From Lachnospiraceae bacterium (GTDB taxonomy: Bacteria > Bacillota > Clostridia > Lachnospirales > Lachnospiraceae): 36,056 bases of DNA. A model generated the notes under the pieces. It ran no database searches. It was not told where the DNA came from and was given only the letters and a program-made list of their open reading frames with translations. Of the stretch, positions 27,178 through 35,052 are shown in pieces (position 1 is the stretch's first letter; each line of letters begins with the position of its first letter). The position numbers and the translations under genes are program-made. The DNA is taken from positions 1-36,056 of the forward strand of contig JAILOQ010000103.1 in the NCBI GenBank assembly GCA_024690725.1. Direction: 5' to 3'.

Positions 27178-28401
27178 ATGACGTTAAATGATGCAAAAGC
27201 AAAATTGGAAATGGAAGGGCAGGAGCATCTGCTCAAATACTATAATGAGCTGCACGAGGACGAAAGAGAAAAACTTTTGATGCAGATCCACGAGACGGAT
27301 TTTTCTTTTTTGAAGCATGTGCAGTACGAAGGAGAGCGCACGCGCGGAAAGATCGAGCCGATCGATTGTATGACGCTCGATAAGATACAGGAGCAGTCCG
27401 CCGAACTGGAATCCTTGGGCAAAGAAGTGTTGCGCAAGGGCAAGGTCGCAGCCGTTCTTTTGGCAGGCGGTATGGGAACGCGGCTTGGCAGCGATGCGCC
27501 CAAGGGTGTATATAACATCGGAAAGACCAAGGAGCGTTTCATTTTCCAGTGTCTGATCGAGAATATCCAAAAGGTCGTAAAGGACGTCGGAGTATATATT
27601 CCGCTCTTTATCATGACCAGTGAGAAAAACCATCAGCAGACGGTGGACTTTTTCGTAGCGCACGACTTCTTCGGTTATCCCGAGGATAAGGTTTGGTTCT
27701 TTAAGCAGCAGATGGCGCCGGCGACCGATTTTGACGGGAAGGTGCTTTTGGAAAGTAAGATGCGGATCGCCACATCCCCGAACGGAAACGGCGGATGGTT
27801 TCAGTCGATGGACCGGTTCGGTCTGGTACGCGATATGGAATCCATGGGAGTGGAATATCTCAATGTGTTTGCCGTAGATAACGTGTTGCAGAAGATCGCG
27901 GATCCGGTATTCATCGGTGCTGTGGCAAAAGAAGGTGTGGAAGTCGGCGCGAAGGTTGTCCGCAAGAACAGTCCGGACGAGAAGGTCGGCGTGGTCTGTC
28001 TGGAAGACGGGCATCCGTCTATCGTGGAATACTATGAACTGACCGAAGAGATGCGGGATGAAAAGAATGCGGACGGGGAATATGCGTATAACTTCGGCGT
28101 GATCTTAAATTATCTGTTCCGCATGGATGCATTGAAGCGCATGATGGAGAAACAGTTAAGCCTTCATGTGGTAAAAAAGAAAGTGCCCTGCCTGGATAAA
28201 GAAGGTCACAATATCACGCCCGAAGAGCCCAATGCATATAAGTATGAGCAGCTGGTGCTTGATATGATACAGGATCTGGATTCCTGCCTGCCGTTTGAGG
28301 TGGTGCGTGAGAAAGAGTTTGCGCCGATCAAGAATCCCACGGGTATCGACAGTGTCGAGAGTGCGCAGAAACTGTTGGAGGAAAACGGCGTCGTTCTTTG
28401 A
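27178..28401 (+). CDS. UDPGP type 1 family UTP-hexose-1-phosphate uridylyltransferase (eukaryote-type UDP-GlcNAc/UDP-sugar pyrophosphorylase fold)
   Basis: VAAVLLAGGMGTRLGSDAPKGVYNIG, PLFIMTSEKNHQQTVDFF, YLNVFAVDNVLQKIADPVFIG, EFAPIKNPTGIDSVESAQKLL. Confidence 0.92.
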   Translation: MTLNDAKAKLEMEGQEHLLKYYNELHEDEREKLLMQIHETDFSFLKHVQYEGERTRGKIEPIDCMTLDKIQEQSAELESLGKEVLRKGKVAAVLLAGGMGTRLGSDAPKGVYNIGKTKERFIFQCLIENIQKVVKDVGVYIPLFIMTSEKNHQQTVDFFVAHDFFGYPEDKVWFFKQQMAPATDFDGKVLLESKMRIATSPNGNGGWFQSMDRFGLVRDMESMGVEYLNVFAVDNVLQKIADPVFIGAVAKEGVEVGAKVVRKNSPDEKVGVVCLEDGHPSIVEYYELTEEMRDEKNADGEYAYNFGVILNYLFRMDALKRMMEKQLSLHVVKKKVPCLDKEGHNITPEEPNAYKYEQLVLDMIQDLDSCLPFEVVREKEFAPIKNPTGIDSVESAQKLLEENGVVL

Positions 28402-28462
28402 CCCGCTGTTTCCCAAAGGAGCCAAGTCTCGCTCGAGAGACCGGAATTGATCACAAAAAAAG

Positions 28463-28500
28463 AAACCTCCGTGCCGGACGTCGGCTACGGAGGTTTTATT
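28463..28500. terminator. Bidirectional Rho-independent terminator
   Basis: AAACCTCCGTgCCG...CGGctACGGAGGTTT flanked by A-run and T-rich sequence, between convergent genes. Confidence 0.85.
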
Positions 28501-28516
28501 GTTGCGTGAATATGAA

Positions 28517-29167
28517 TCATGCTATGTATTGGTACATGAAGACAAAATGACAAAAGCTTCCGGCCATGATAAACAGATGGAAGATGGCGTGGGAATTCCA
28601 AAAGGTATGCTTTGCGTTGAATACATTCAGCTTCAGCGCATAGACGATACCGCCCACGGTGTAGATCAGGCCGCCTGCAAGAAGCCAGCCGAAGGCTGCG
28701 TCGGAAAGGCAGTTTAAGATATTCGGTCCCGCGCTTAAGATGACCCAGCCCATGGCAATATAGATCGTGGAAGAAAGCCATTTCGGACAGGTGATCCAGA
28801 AATATTTCATAGCCATGCCGACGATGGCAAAGGTCCAGACGATGGCTAAGATCCGGTGTCCTTCGGCAGGGTCCAACGCCAGGAGGCATACGGGAGTATA
28901 GCTACCTGCGATCATAATGTAGATCATCATATGGTCGATCTTGCGAAGGACTTTGATGCGCTTTTCTTCGCCTGTGTAGCTGTGATAGGTCGCGCTCGCC
29001 ATGTAAAGGCCGATCATTCCGATCAAAAAGATCAGCATGGCGATCAGGCCGTAGATACCGTTGTTTTCATAGGATTTGATCAGTAAAGGGATACCGCCGC
29101 CCAGCACCATAAGGGCCGCAATGAAATGTGTGATCGCACTTGCGGGTTCTCTGAGAGATAATTCCAT
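28517..29167 (-). CDS. Hemolysin III (HlyIII/PAQR) family membrane protein
   Basis: EPASAITHFIAAL, YMASATYHSY, IDHMMIYIMIAGSYTPV, HAIFHLFIMAGSFCHF (conserved His/Asp/Ser). Confidence 0.94.
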   Translation of the reverse strand: MELSLREPASAITHFIAALMVLGGGIPLLIKSYENNGIYGLIAMLIFLIGMIGLYMASATYHSYTGEEKRIKVLRKIDHMMIYIMIAGSYTPVCLLALDPAEGHRILAIVWTFAIVGMAMKYFWITCPKWLSSTIYIAMGWVILSAGPNILNCLSDAAFGWLLAGGLIYTVGGIVYALKLNVFNAKHTFWNSHAIFHLFIMAGSFCHFVFMYQYIA

Positions 29168-29313
29168 GATGACACCTCCTGTTATTCGGCAAGATTCATG
29201 CCGGTTCTCTGTTCTATGGCGTCTTTGCCGTGGCTCTTAAAATAGACGACAACCGCATGATAAACCAATCTAACTACGACAAGTAGTTTTCAAAACCACA
29301 TCTCGACAAGACA

Positions 29314-29342
29314 ATATTACAACAAAGAGACAAAGATGTCAA
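29314..29342 (-). promoter_or_regulatory. Sigma-A promoter for hlyIII with a roughly 140-nt leader
   Basis: Minus strand TTGACA (29342-29337), 17 nt, TAATAT (29319-29314). Confidence 0.65.
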
Positions 29343-29348
29343 ATTTGC

Positions 29349-30002
29349 TTACTTATTCTGTGCCAGAGCCTGCACTTCTTCATTTAGGGAAAGCATACGG
29401 TCATCCAGATTGGAGACCATAGCAGCGCACTCTACCAGCTGCTGTTTGATGTGTTCGGGCACGTTGCCTTCGAATTTATAATGGATCTTATGCTCCAAAG
29501 AAGCCCAGAAATCCATGGCAACCGTACGGATCTGGATCTCCACCTTGGTGTCGATGACACGATCGGACAGAAAGATCGGAACCGTTACGATCAGGTGGTA
29601 ACTCGTGTATCCGCTTGGCTTGGGGTTTAAGATATAGTCCTTTACGGAGACAACCTTCAGATCGCTCTGGTTGATCAGCATTTCGGCGATCTTATAAATA
29701 TCAGAGGTAAAAGAGCATATAACGCGAACACCGGCAATGTCGTTTACGTACTTTACCATGTTCGGGATCGTGCTCTCGTAACCGTGCTTTTTTAATTTTT
29801 TTACGATGCTGCTGGAAGATTTGATACGGGATTTAATATGTTCAATGGGATTGTACTGATGAACGAGCTGGAATTCATCATTGAGAATCTCCAATTTTGT
29901 ACCGATCTCTTTCAGTGCCGCATTATATACCAAAACGACTTCTTCCCAGTCTTCGATGCCGTTTCCTAAACTGTTTTCGGAATCATAATCCAACCGGATC
30001 AC
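29349..30002 (-). CDS. Small alarmone synthetase, (p)ppGpp synthetase domain protein (RelP/RelQ-like)
   Basis: HIKSRIKSSSSIVKKLKKHGYE, VNDIAGVRVICSFTSDIYKIAEML, KPSGYTSYHLIVTVP, VEIQIRTVAMDFWASLEHKIHYKF; no HD, TGS or ACT domains. Confidence 0.94.
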   Translation of the reverse strand: MIRLDYDSENSLGNGIEDWEEVVLVYNAALKEIGTKLEILNDEFQLVHQYNPIEHIKSRIKSSSSIVKKLKKHGYESTIPNMVKYVNDIAGVRVICSFTSDIYKIAEMLINQSDLKVVSVKDYILNPKPSGYTSYHLIVTVPIFLSDRVIDTKVEIQIRTVAMDFWASLEHKIHYKFEGNVPEHIKQQLVECAAMVSNLDDRMLSLNEEVQALAQNK

Positions 30003-30343
30003 CTCACAAATAGGTTTTGTATAATTTTACCATAAAAATAGTACTAATCATATGTTTTTTGTGCAATTTATAAAAATTTCATAAGATGGGAAACTGTGCT
30101 GAAAACAAAGAAAGAGTCCCATAAAATGAGGAGCGCCCAGGCACCTCGCGGCACCTGGGCAATTATGAAAAAATTAATATACGTCAGAAAAAATCAAATG
30201 TACTTGCTTCGATGTATTTACTATACCGAAAAAGTATGAACAAAGTATGAACGCGACGTGAAAAAATGGTTAATTCGCACAAAGAAAGGGAAAAAGAACG
30301 ATTTTTTTTGTGCATATTTAATAAAAGGCGGCGGCACAAAATG

Positions 30344-30372
30344 TTGTAAAAGGACGTTGCACATGATACAAT
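30344..30372 (+). promoter_or_regulatory. Possible sigma-A promoter of the coiled-coil gene
   Basis: TTGTAA (30344-30349), 17 nt, TACAAT (30367-30372). Confidence 0.5.
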
Positions 30373-30457
30373 ATCTATGTATGACTTCTTAAAATAAACC
30401 GATATTTGGGTGTAGGCAATAGCGATCGGCGGGAAGAATGCCGATGGGAGGAGAACG

Positions 30458-31327
30458 ATGGACGGATTCATGGACAAACTGGCAAAAAGGTTTAATGCGG
30501 GTGAAATGATCAAGGCAAACGGTCAGGCAGAGGCCAGAGACTTAAAGCGCGCCAGAGAGCAGTCGCGCAAATATGAAGAGATGATGCAGGAGATCCGCAG
30601 ACTGCATTTGAAGAATGCGGAGATCACGGAACAGGTGCAGCAGCTGACACAGGTGGGCATCGAGCGGTTAGAGGAATATAACAGTCCGGCATACGGCGAG
30701 GGCATCCGGGCGCTTTCCGACGAAGCAAAGAAAAACGAAGAGGCGATCGCTCATTTAGAGGAGATGCTCGGGGCATTTGAAAAGAGATTCGAAAGCGTTG
30801 AGGGGCAGTTAAGCGATGTTGGTTCCAAACTGTCCGGCGTGGATGAAAAGCTTTACGGTGTCGACGGAAGACTGTCCGATGTGGCTGGGAAAGTGTCAGC
30901 CGTTGATGAGAACGTACGGAATTTTGATAATGCCGGGGGCGTGGACGAAGAAGAGCTTCGCTCTGCGGTTTCTCTCATTACGGGGCATGTTACGGGGCAG
31001 GTGCGACAGATCGGCGACGACCTGGGAGAAAAGCTTGCAGCGAATGAACAGAATATCACGCAGAAAGTTTCGACGGATCTGAGCAGCATGCGCTTACAGC
31101 TGGAGGATCATGTACATAAAGAAAATGTAAAAGTATACCGTAACGTACAGGCGGTGATCACGGATGAGAGCGGTAAAAAGTTTTCGGAACTCTCCGAGCG
31201 TATGGATCGATTGGAAGGTCAGGTAAAGAAATCCGGCGGTAAGGGACTCATGGTATTTACCTGTATCTTCGCACTTGCGTCGCTTGTGTTGCAGGTACTG
31301 CAGATGTTAAATCTGCTTCCTTTTTAA
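30458..31327 (+). CDS. Tail-anchored coiled-coil protein of unknown function with 7-residue repeats
   Basis: 289 aa, long charged helices, repeats LSDVGSK/LSGVDEK/LYGVDGR/LSDVAGK/VSAVDEN, C-terminal hydrophobic helix (GLMVFTCIFALASLVLQVLQMLNLLPF). SD gggaggag. Confidence 0.78.
   Translation: MDGFMDKLAKRFNAGEMIKANGQAEARDLKRAREQSRKYEEMMQEIRRLHLKNAEITEQVQQLTQVGIERLEEYNSPAYGEGIRALSDEAKKNEEAIAHLEEMLGAFEKRFESVEGQLSDVGSKLSGVDEKLYGVDGRLSDVAGKVSAVDENVRNFDNAGGVDEEELRSAVSLITGHVTGQVRQIGDDLGEKLAANEQNITQKVSTDLSSMRLQLEDHVHKENVKVYRNVQAVITDESGKKFSELSERMDRLEGQVKKSGGKGLMVFTCIFALASLVLQVLQMLNLLPF
30809..30913 (+). repeat. Five tandem degenerate 21-bp/7-aa repeats within the coiled-coil gene
   Basis: LSDVGSK LSGVDEK LYGVDGR LSDVAGK VSAVDEN in frame. 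Confidence 0.8.
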
Positions 31328-31387
31328 CGAAGTAAAATCCGGCGTGCAATACTCGTAAGCGAGCATTGATCTCGGTCGGGTCATCAT

Positions 31388-31975
31388 ATGATTGGAAGGA
31401 TCGTGAAGAAATTGGCAAGAACAGAATTTAAACCCGGAAATATGTTATATCCCCTGCCGGTGGTATTGGTCAGCTGTGCGGACGGCAGAGGAAGCGAGAA
31501 TGTGCTTACCGTGGCGTGGACGGGCACGGTATGTTCGGATCCCGCAATGGTTTCCATTTCCGTACGTCCCTCGCGTCATTCCTATGCAATGATCAAAGAG
31601 AGCGGACAGTTTGTTATCAATCTTGTGACAAGGGATCTGGTGGAAGCAACGGATTACTGCGGTGTAAAGAGCGGGAAAGATGTCGATAAGTTTAAAGATA
31701 TGCATTTGACAAAATGTCCCAGCAAAACGGTGATCGCGCCGTCTATTGCAGAGAGCCCCGTGAGCATCGAATGTCAGGTAACGCAGGAAATGCCGCTCGG
31801 AAGTCATACGATGTTTTTGGCTAAGGTAACGGGAGTTACCGTGGACGATGCCTATATGGATGAGAAGGGCACGTTCCACTTAGAGCAGGCGGATCCGGTT
31901 GCATATTCGCACGGAAAGTATTATACGCTCGGTGAGCTGCTTGGGTCGTTTGGCTATAGCGTAAAGAAGAAATAA
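31388..31975 (+). CDS. Flavin reductase family (FMN-binding split barrel) protein
   Basis: YPLPVVLVSCADGRGSENVLTVAWTGTVCSDPAMVSISVRPSRHSYAMIKESGQFVINL. Confidence 0.92.
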   Translation: MIGRIVKKLARTEFKPGNMLYPLPVVLVSCADGRGSENVLTVAWTGTVCSDPAMVSISVRPSRHSYAMIKESGQFVINLVTRDLVEATDYCGVKSGKDVDKFKDMHLTKCPSKTVIAPSIAESPVSIECQVTQEMPLGSHTMFLAKVTGVTVDDAYMDEKGTFHLEQADPVAYSHGKYYTLGELLGSFGYSVKKK

Positions 31976-31993
31976 ACCGTTGTTTGGATTTTT

Positions 31994-33565
31994 ATGAAGG
32001 CGATAACCTCTTATTATAAAGAAACCAAAATTGCATACTTAAAGAGCGTGATGATCATCATGTTTGCCGCGCTCCTTCTTTTTCCCGGTGGGCGAAGAGT
32101 GGTGAGCACCGGTGATAATATGTTCATCGTTTCACTGGACGGGCAGCAGGTCGGGACCGTGGCTTCTTTGGAAGAAGCAAAGGATGATCTGCAGGAAGCA
32201 AGACTGCATCTGTCTACCGAAGAGGGAACGCTTGTGTTTTCTCCGGGAAATATGACTACGGTGAGCGATGAGCTTATGGTAGGAAAGATCGATGCAAAGG
32301 AAACGGTGGTTGATAATATGATAGCCGTTCTTTCGGCGGATAAGATCACCGATCATCGTCTGGCCTATATGATCAAGATCAATGAATTTACGATCTATCT
32401 GCAAAATGCGGATGAAGTGATCCGTGTCCTGCAGGCGGCGCTCAACAAATACGATTCCGCCGGTGAGTTTTTGGTGGATCTGACCTTGGATCCGGATCGG
32501 GAACTCAATGTGTTGACAACGAAGATCACGAACAGCTCCGAACGTGCACAGGAAGCAATGTCGATTCCCTGCGCGGGTGCCGCAAAGGATCTGCTGAAGA
32601 TCGATCAGGATCTGGAATATCAGCTGCGGGACAGTTTTGACGATTTCGATTACGGTATGGTGGATCTGTACTATGATGATGAGATAGAAGTATTGCAGAC
32701 GTATATTCGTCCGGATCAGCTTTCCGATGCTGCGACGGCGATCGAAATACTGACGCAGGATCAGCCGAAAAATGCGATCTATGAAGTACAGGAAGGCGAT
32801 ACGCTTTCCGAGATCGCGATCAAGGTGGATATCCCGCTCGATCAGATCATTGCGATGAATGAAACGTTAGAGGACGAGAATTCCACGATCCGCGTAGGCG
32901 ATGAATTGATCATTACGGTGCCGGAACCGGTTCTTTCCGTTGGCAGGCAGGAAGAGATCTACTACGAAGAGACGTATGATGCGGAAGTGGAATACATCGA
33001 AAACGATGATTGGTATATTACGGATAAGGTAGTGCGCCAGCAGCCTTCTTCGGGATATCGTAACGTTGCGGCCGTGGTCACGTATCACAATGACAAGACG
33101 GTTGCCACGGATATCTTAAAAGATGTGATCATTGTAAAGGCTGTGCCGAAGGTTGTGGAAAAAGGAACGAAGATTCCTCCGAGCTACATCAAGCCGATCT
33201 CCGGCGGACGACTTTCTTCCGGCTTCGGTCGCAGAAGTGCTCCGACGCGTGGCGCAAGTACCTTCCATAAGGGCGTGGACTGGGCGACTCCGACGGGAAC
33301 AGCGGTTGTGGCATCGAGTTCCGGTACGGTCGCAAGAGCCGGCTGGGGTAGCGGTTACGGTTATGTGATCTACATCAACCATCCGGACGGACGGCAGACC
33401 AGATATGGTCATTTGAGTAAGATCCTGGTAAAAGCGGGACAGACCGTATCCCAGGGGCAGAAGATCGCGCTCAGCGGAAATACCGGAAGGTCTACGGGAC
33501 CGCACCTGCATTTTGAGATTTTGATCAACGGATCTCAGGTGAACCCCTTAAATTACCTGAATTAA
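31994..33565 (+). CDS. LysM-G5-M23 peptidoglycan endopeptidase
   Basis: N-terminal TM; LysM YEVQEGDTLSEIAIKVDIPLDQIIAMN; G5-like segment EEIYYEETYDAEVEYIENDDWYITDKVVRQ; M23 GRLSSGFGRR, FHKGVDWATPTGTAV, GPHLHFEILING. Confidence 0.93.
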   Translation: MKAITSYYKETKIAYLKSVMIIMFAALLLFPGGRRVVSTGDNMFIVSLDGQQVGTVASLEEAKDDLQEARLHLSTEEGTLVFSPGNMTTVSDELMVGKIDAKETVVDNMIAVLSADKITDHRLAYMIKINEFTIYLQNADEVIRVLQAALNKYDSAGEFLVDLTLDPDRELNVLTTKITNSSERAQEAMSIPCAGAAKDLLKIDQDLEYQLRDSFDDFDYGMVDLYYDDEIEVLQTYIRPDQLSDAATAIEILTQDQPKNAIYEVQEGDTLSEIAIKVDIPLDQIIAMNETLEDENSTIRVGDELIITVPEPVLSVGRQEEIYYEETYDAEVEYIENDDWYITDKVVRQQPSSGYRNVAAVVTYHNDKTVATDILKDVIIVKAVPKVVEKGTKIPPSYIKPISGGRLSSGFGRRSAPTRGASTFHKGVDWATPTGTAVVASSSGTVARAGWGSGYGYVIYINHPDGRQTRYGHLSKILVKAGQTVSQGQKIALSGNTGRSTGPHLHFEILINGSQVNPLNYLN

Positions 33566-33637
33566 TGGTGAATTTTTCACAAAAACCGTGTGGATTTCGT
33601 GAGAAATTGTGCAAACTTAACATTTTTGTAAAACCAA

Positions 33638-33655
33638 GTTTACAATCTTGTAAAC
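33638..33655. promoter_or_regulatory. Perfect inverted repeat GTTTACAA-TC-TTGTAAAC in the murA promoter region (possible operator)
   Basis: Read directly from the sequence; spans the -35 element. Confidence 0.65.
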
Positions 33656-33668
33656 TCTGTTATATAAT
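33639..33668 (+). promoter_or_regulatory. Sigma-A promoter of murA
   Basis: TTTACA (33639-33644), 18 nt, TATAAT (33663-33668), about 37 nt before the ATG. Confidence 0.7.
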
Positions 33669-33704
33669 GTGGTGTTGTAAGTAAAAACTCGAGGTGCATC
33701 ATTC

Positions 33705-34997
33705 ATGGAACAGTATGCAATCAAAGGAGGCACGCCTCTCGTCGGAGAGGTAGAGATCGGCGGGGCAAAGAACGCTGCGCTGGCAATTCTCGCAGCTTCC
33801 GTAATGACCGATGATACGGTCTATATCGACAATTTACCGGATGTTCGGGACACCAATGTTTTAATGCAGGCAATGCAGAGCATCGGTGCTACGATCGACA
33901 GAGTGGATCGTCACAGTATTCGTGTAAATGGTTCCACCATTTCCGATGTCGTGATCGAGGATGATTTTATTAAAAAAATCCGTGCTTCTTATTATTTATT
34001 GGGAGCACTTTTGGGAAAATACAAAAGAGCAGAGGTTGCTCTTCCGGGAGGCTGTAATATCGGAAGCCGTCCGATCGACCAGCACATCAAAGGTTTTAAG
34101 GCTTTGGGTGCGGATGTAAAGATTTCTCATGGTCTTATTGTTGCACAGGCCGAGAATCTGAAAGGTGCGCACATTTATCTGGATGTTGTCAGCGTAGGTG
34201 CTACGATCAACATCATGATGGCAGCCGCTTTGGCGGAAGGGCAGACGATCATTGAAAATGCCGCAAAAGAGCCGCATGTCGTAGATCTTGCGAACTTCTT
34301 AAACAGTATGGGAGCCCGTATCAAAGGCGCCGGTACGGATGTGATCCGTATCAAAGGTGTTCCGGGGCTTCATAAGACAGAGTATTCCGTAATTCCGGAT
34401 CAGATCGAGGCCGGTACGTTTATGATGGCAGCCGCTGCCACAAAGGGCGACATTACCATTAAGAATGTTATCCCGAAGCACTTGGAGAGTATTTCCGCAA
34501 AGTTGATCGAGATCGGTTGCGAGATTGAAGAAGGCGATGATGCGGTACGCGTTGTATCGAGCAAACCTTTAAGTCATACACAGATCAAAACGTTGCCGTA
34601 TCCGGGATTTCCTACGGACATGCAGCCGCAGATCACCGTAACGCTCGGTCTGTCTCAGGGCAGCAGTATCGTAACGGAGAGTATTTTCGAGAATCGTTTC
34701 AAATATGTGGATGAGCTCGCCAGAATGGGCGCAAACATCAAGGTGGAAGGTAATACGGCCATCATTTCGGGTGTCGGTAAGTACACCGGAGCCAATATCA
34801 GTGCACCGGACTTAAGAGCCGGAGCGGCGCTTGTGATCGCAGCACTTGCGGCAGAGGGCGTTTCCGTTGTGGATGATATCGTTTATATTGAACGCGGATA
34901 TGAAGACTTTGATCTAAAGCTCAGAGGATTGGGAGCACATATCGAAAAAGTGACCAGTGAAAAAGAATTAAAGAAATTTAAGCTGGAAGCCGTATAA
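33705..34997 (+). CDS. murA: UDP-N-acetylglucosamine 1-carboxyvinyltransferase
   Basis: GGAKNAALAILAAS, ALPGGCNIGSRPIDQH (active-site Cys retained), VSVGATINIMMAAALAEG, YPGFPTDMQPQ. Confidence 0.97.
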   Translation: MEQYAIKGGTPLVGEVEIGGAKNAALAILAASVMTDDTVYIDNLPDVRDTNVLMQAMQSIGATIDRVDRHSIRVNGSTISDVVIEDDFIKKIRASYYLLGALLGKYKRAEVALPGGCNIGSRPIDQHIKGFKALGADVKISHGLIVAQAENLKGAHIYLDVVSVGATINIMMAAALAEGQTIIENAAKEPHVVDLANFLNSMGARIKGAGTDVIRIKGVPGLHKTEYSVIPDQIEAGTFMMAAAATKGDITIKNVIPKHLESISAKLIEIGCEIEEGDDAVRVVSSKPLSHTQIKTLPYPGFPTDMQPQITVTLGLSQGSSIVTESIFENRFKYVDELARMGANIKVEGNTAIISGVGKYTGANISAPDLRAGAALVIAALAAEGVSVVDDIVYIERGYEDFDLKLRGLGAHIEKVTSEKELKKFKLEAV

Positions 34998-35020
34998 AAG
35001 AAAACAAAAGGATAAAAGAA

Positions 35021-35052
35021 AAGGCATTGTCGTAAGACAATGCCTTGTTTTT
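35021..35052. terminator. Bidirectional Rho-independent terminator
   Basis: AAGGCATTGTC-GTAA-GACAATGCCTT then GTTTTT, between convergent murA and HD-GYP genes. Confidence 0.9.

Noticed and set aside
27184-28014. 276-aa minus-strand ORF
   Set aside because: Antisense to the UDPGP pyrophosphorylase; no recognisable domain, His/Leu-rich shadow ORF.
30395-30408. SigD/FliA-type flagellar promoter at CCGATAT
   Set aside because: No TAAA -35 at about 15 nt upstream at either occurrence, and no flagellar genes in the window; kept only as a shared motif.
30809-30913. Tandem repeats considered as a CRISPR-like or minisatellite element
   Set aside because: In-frame, degenerate 21-bp units encoding heptads within a coding gene; no spacer structure.
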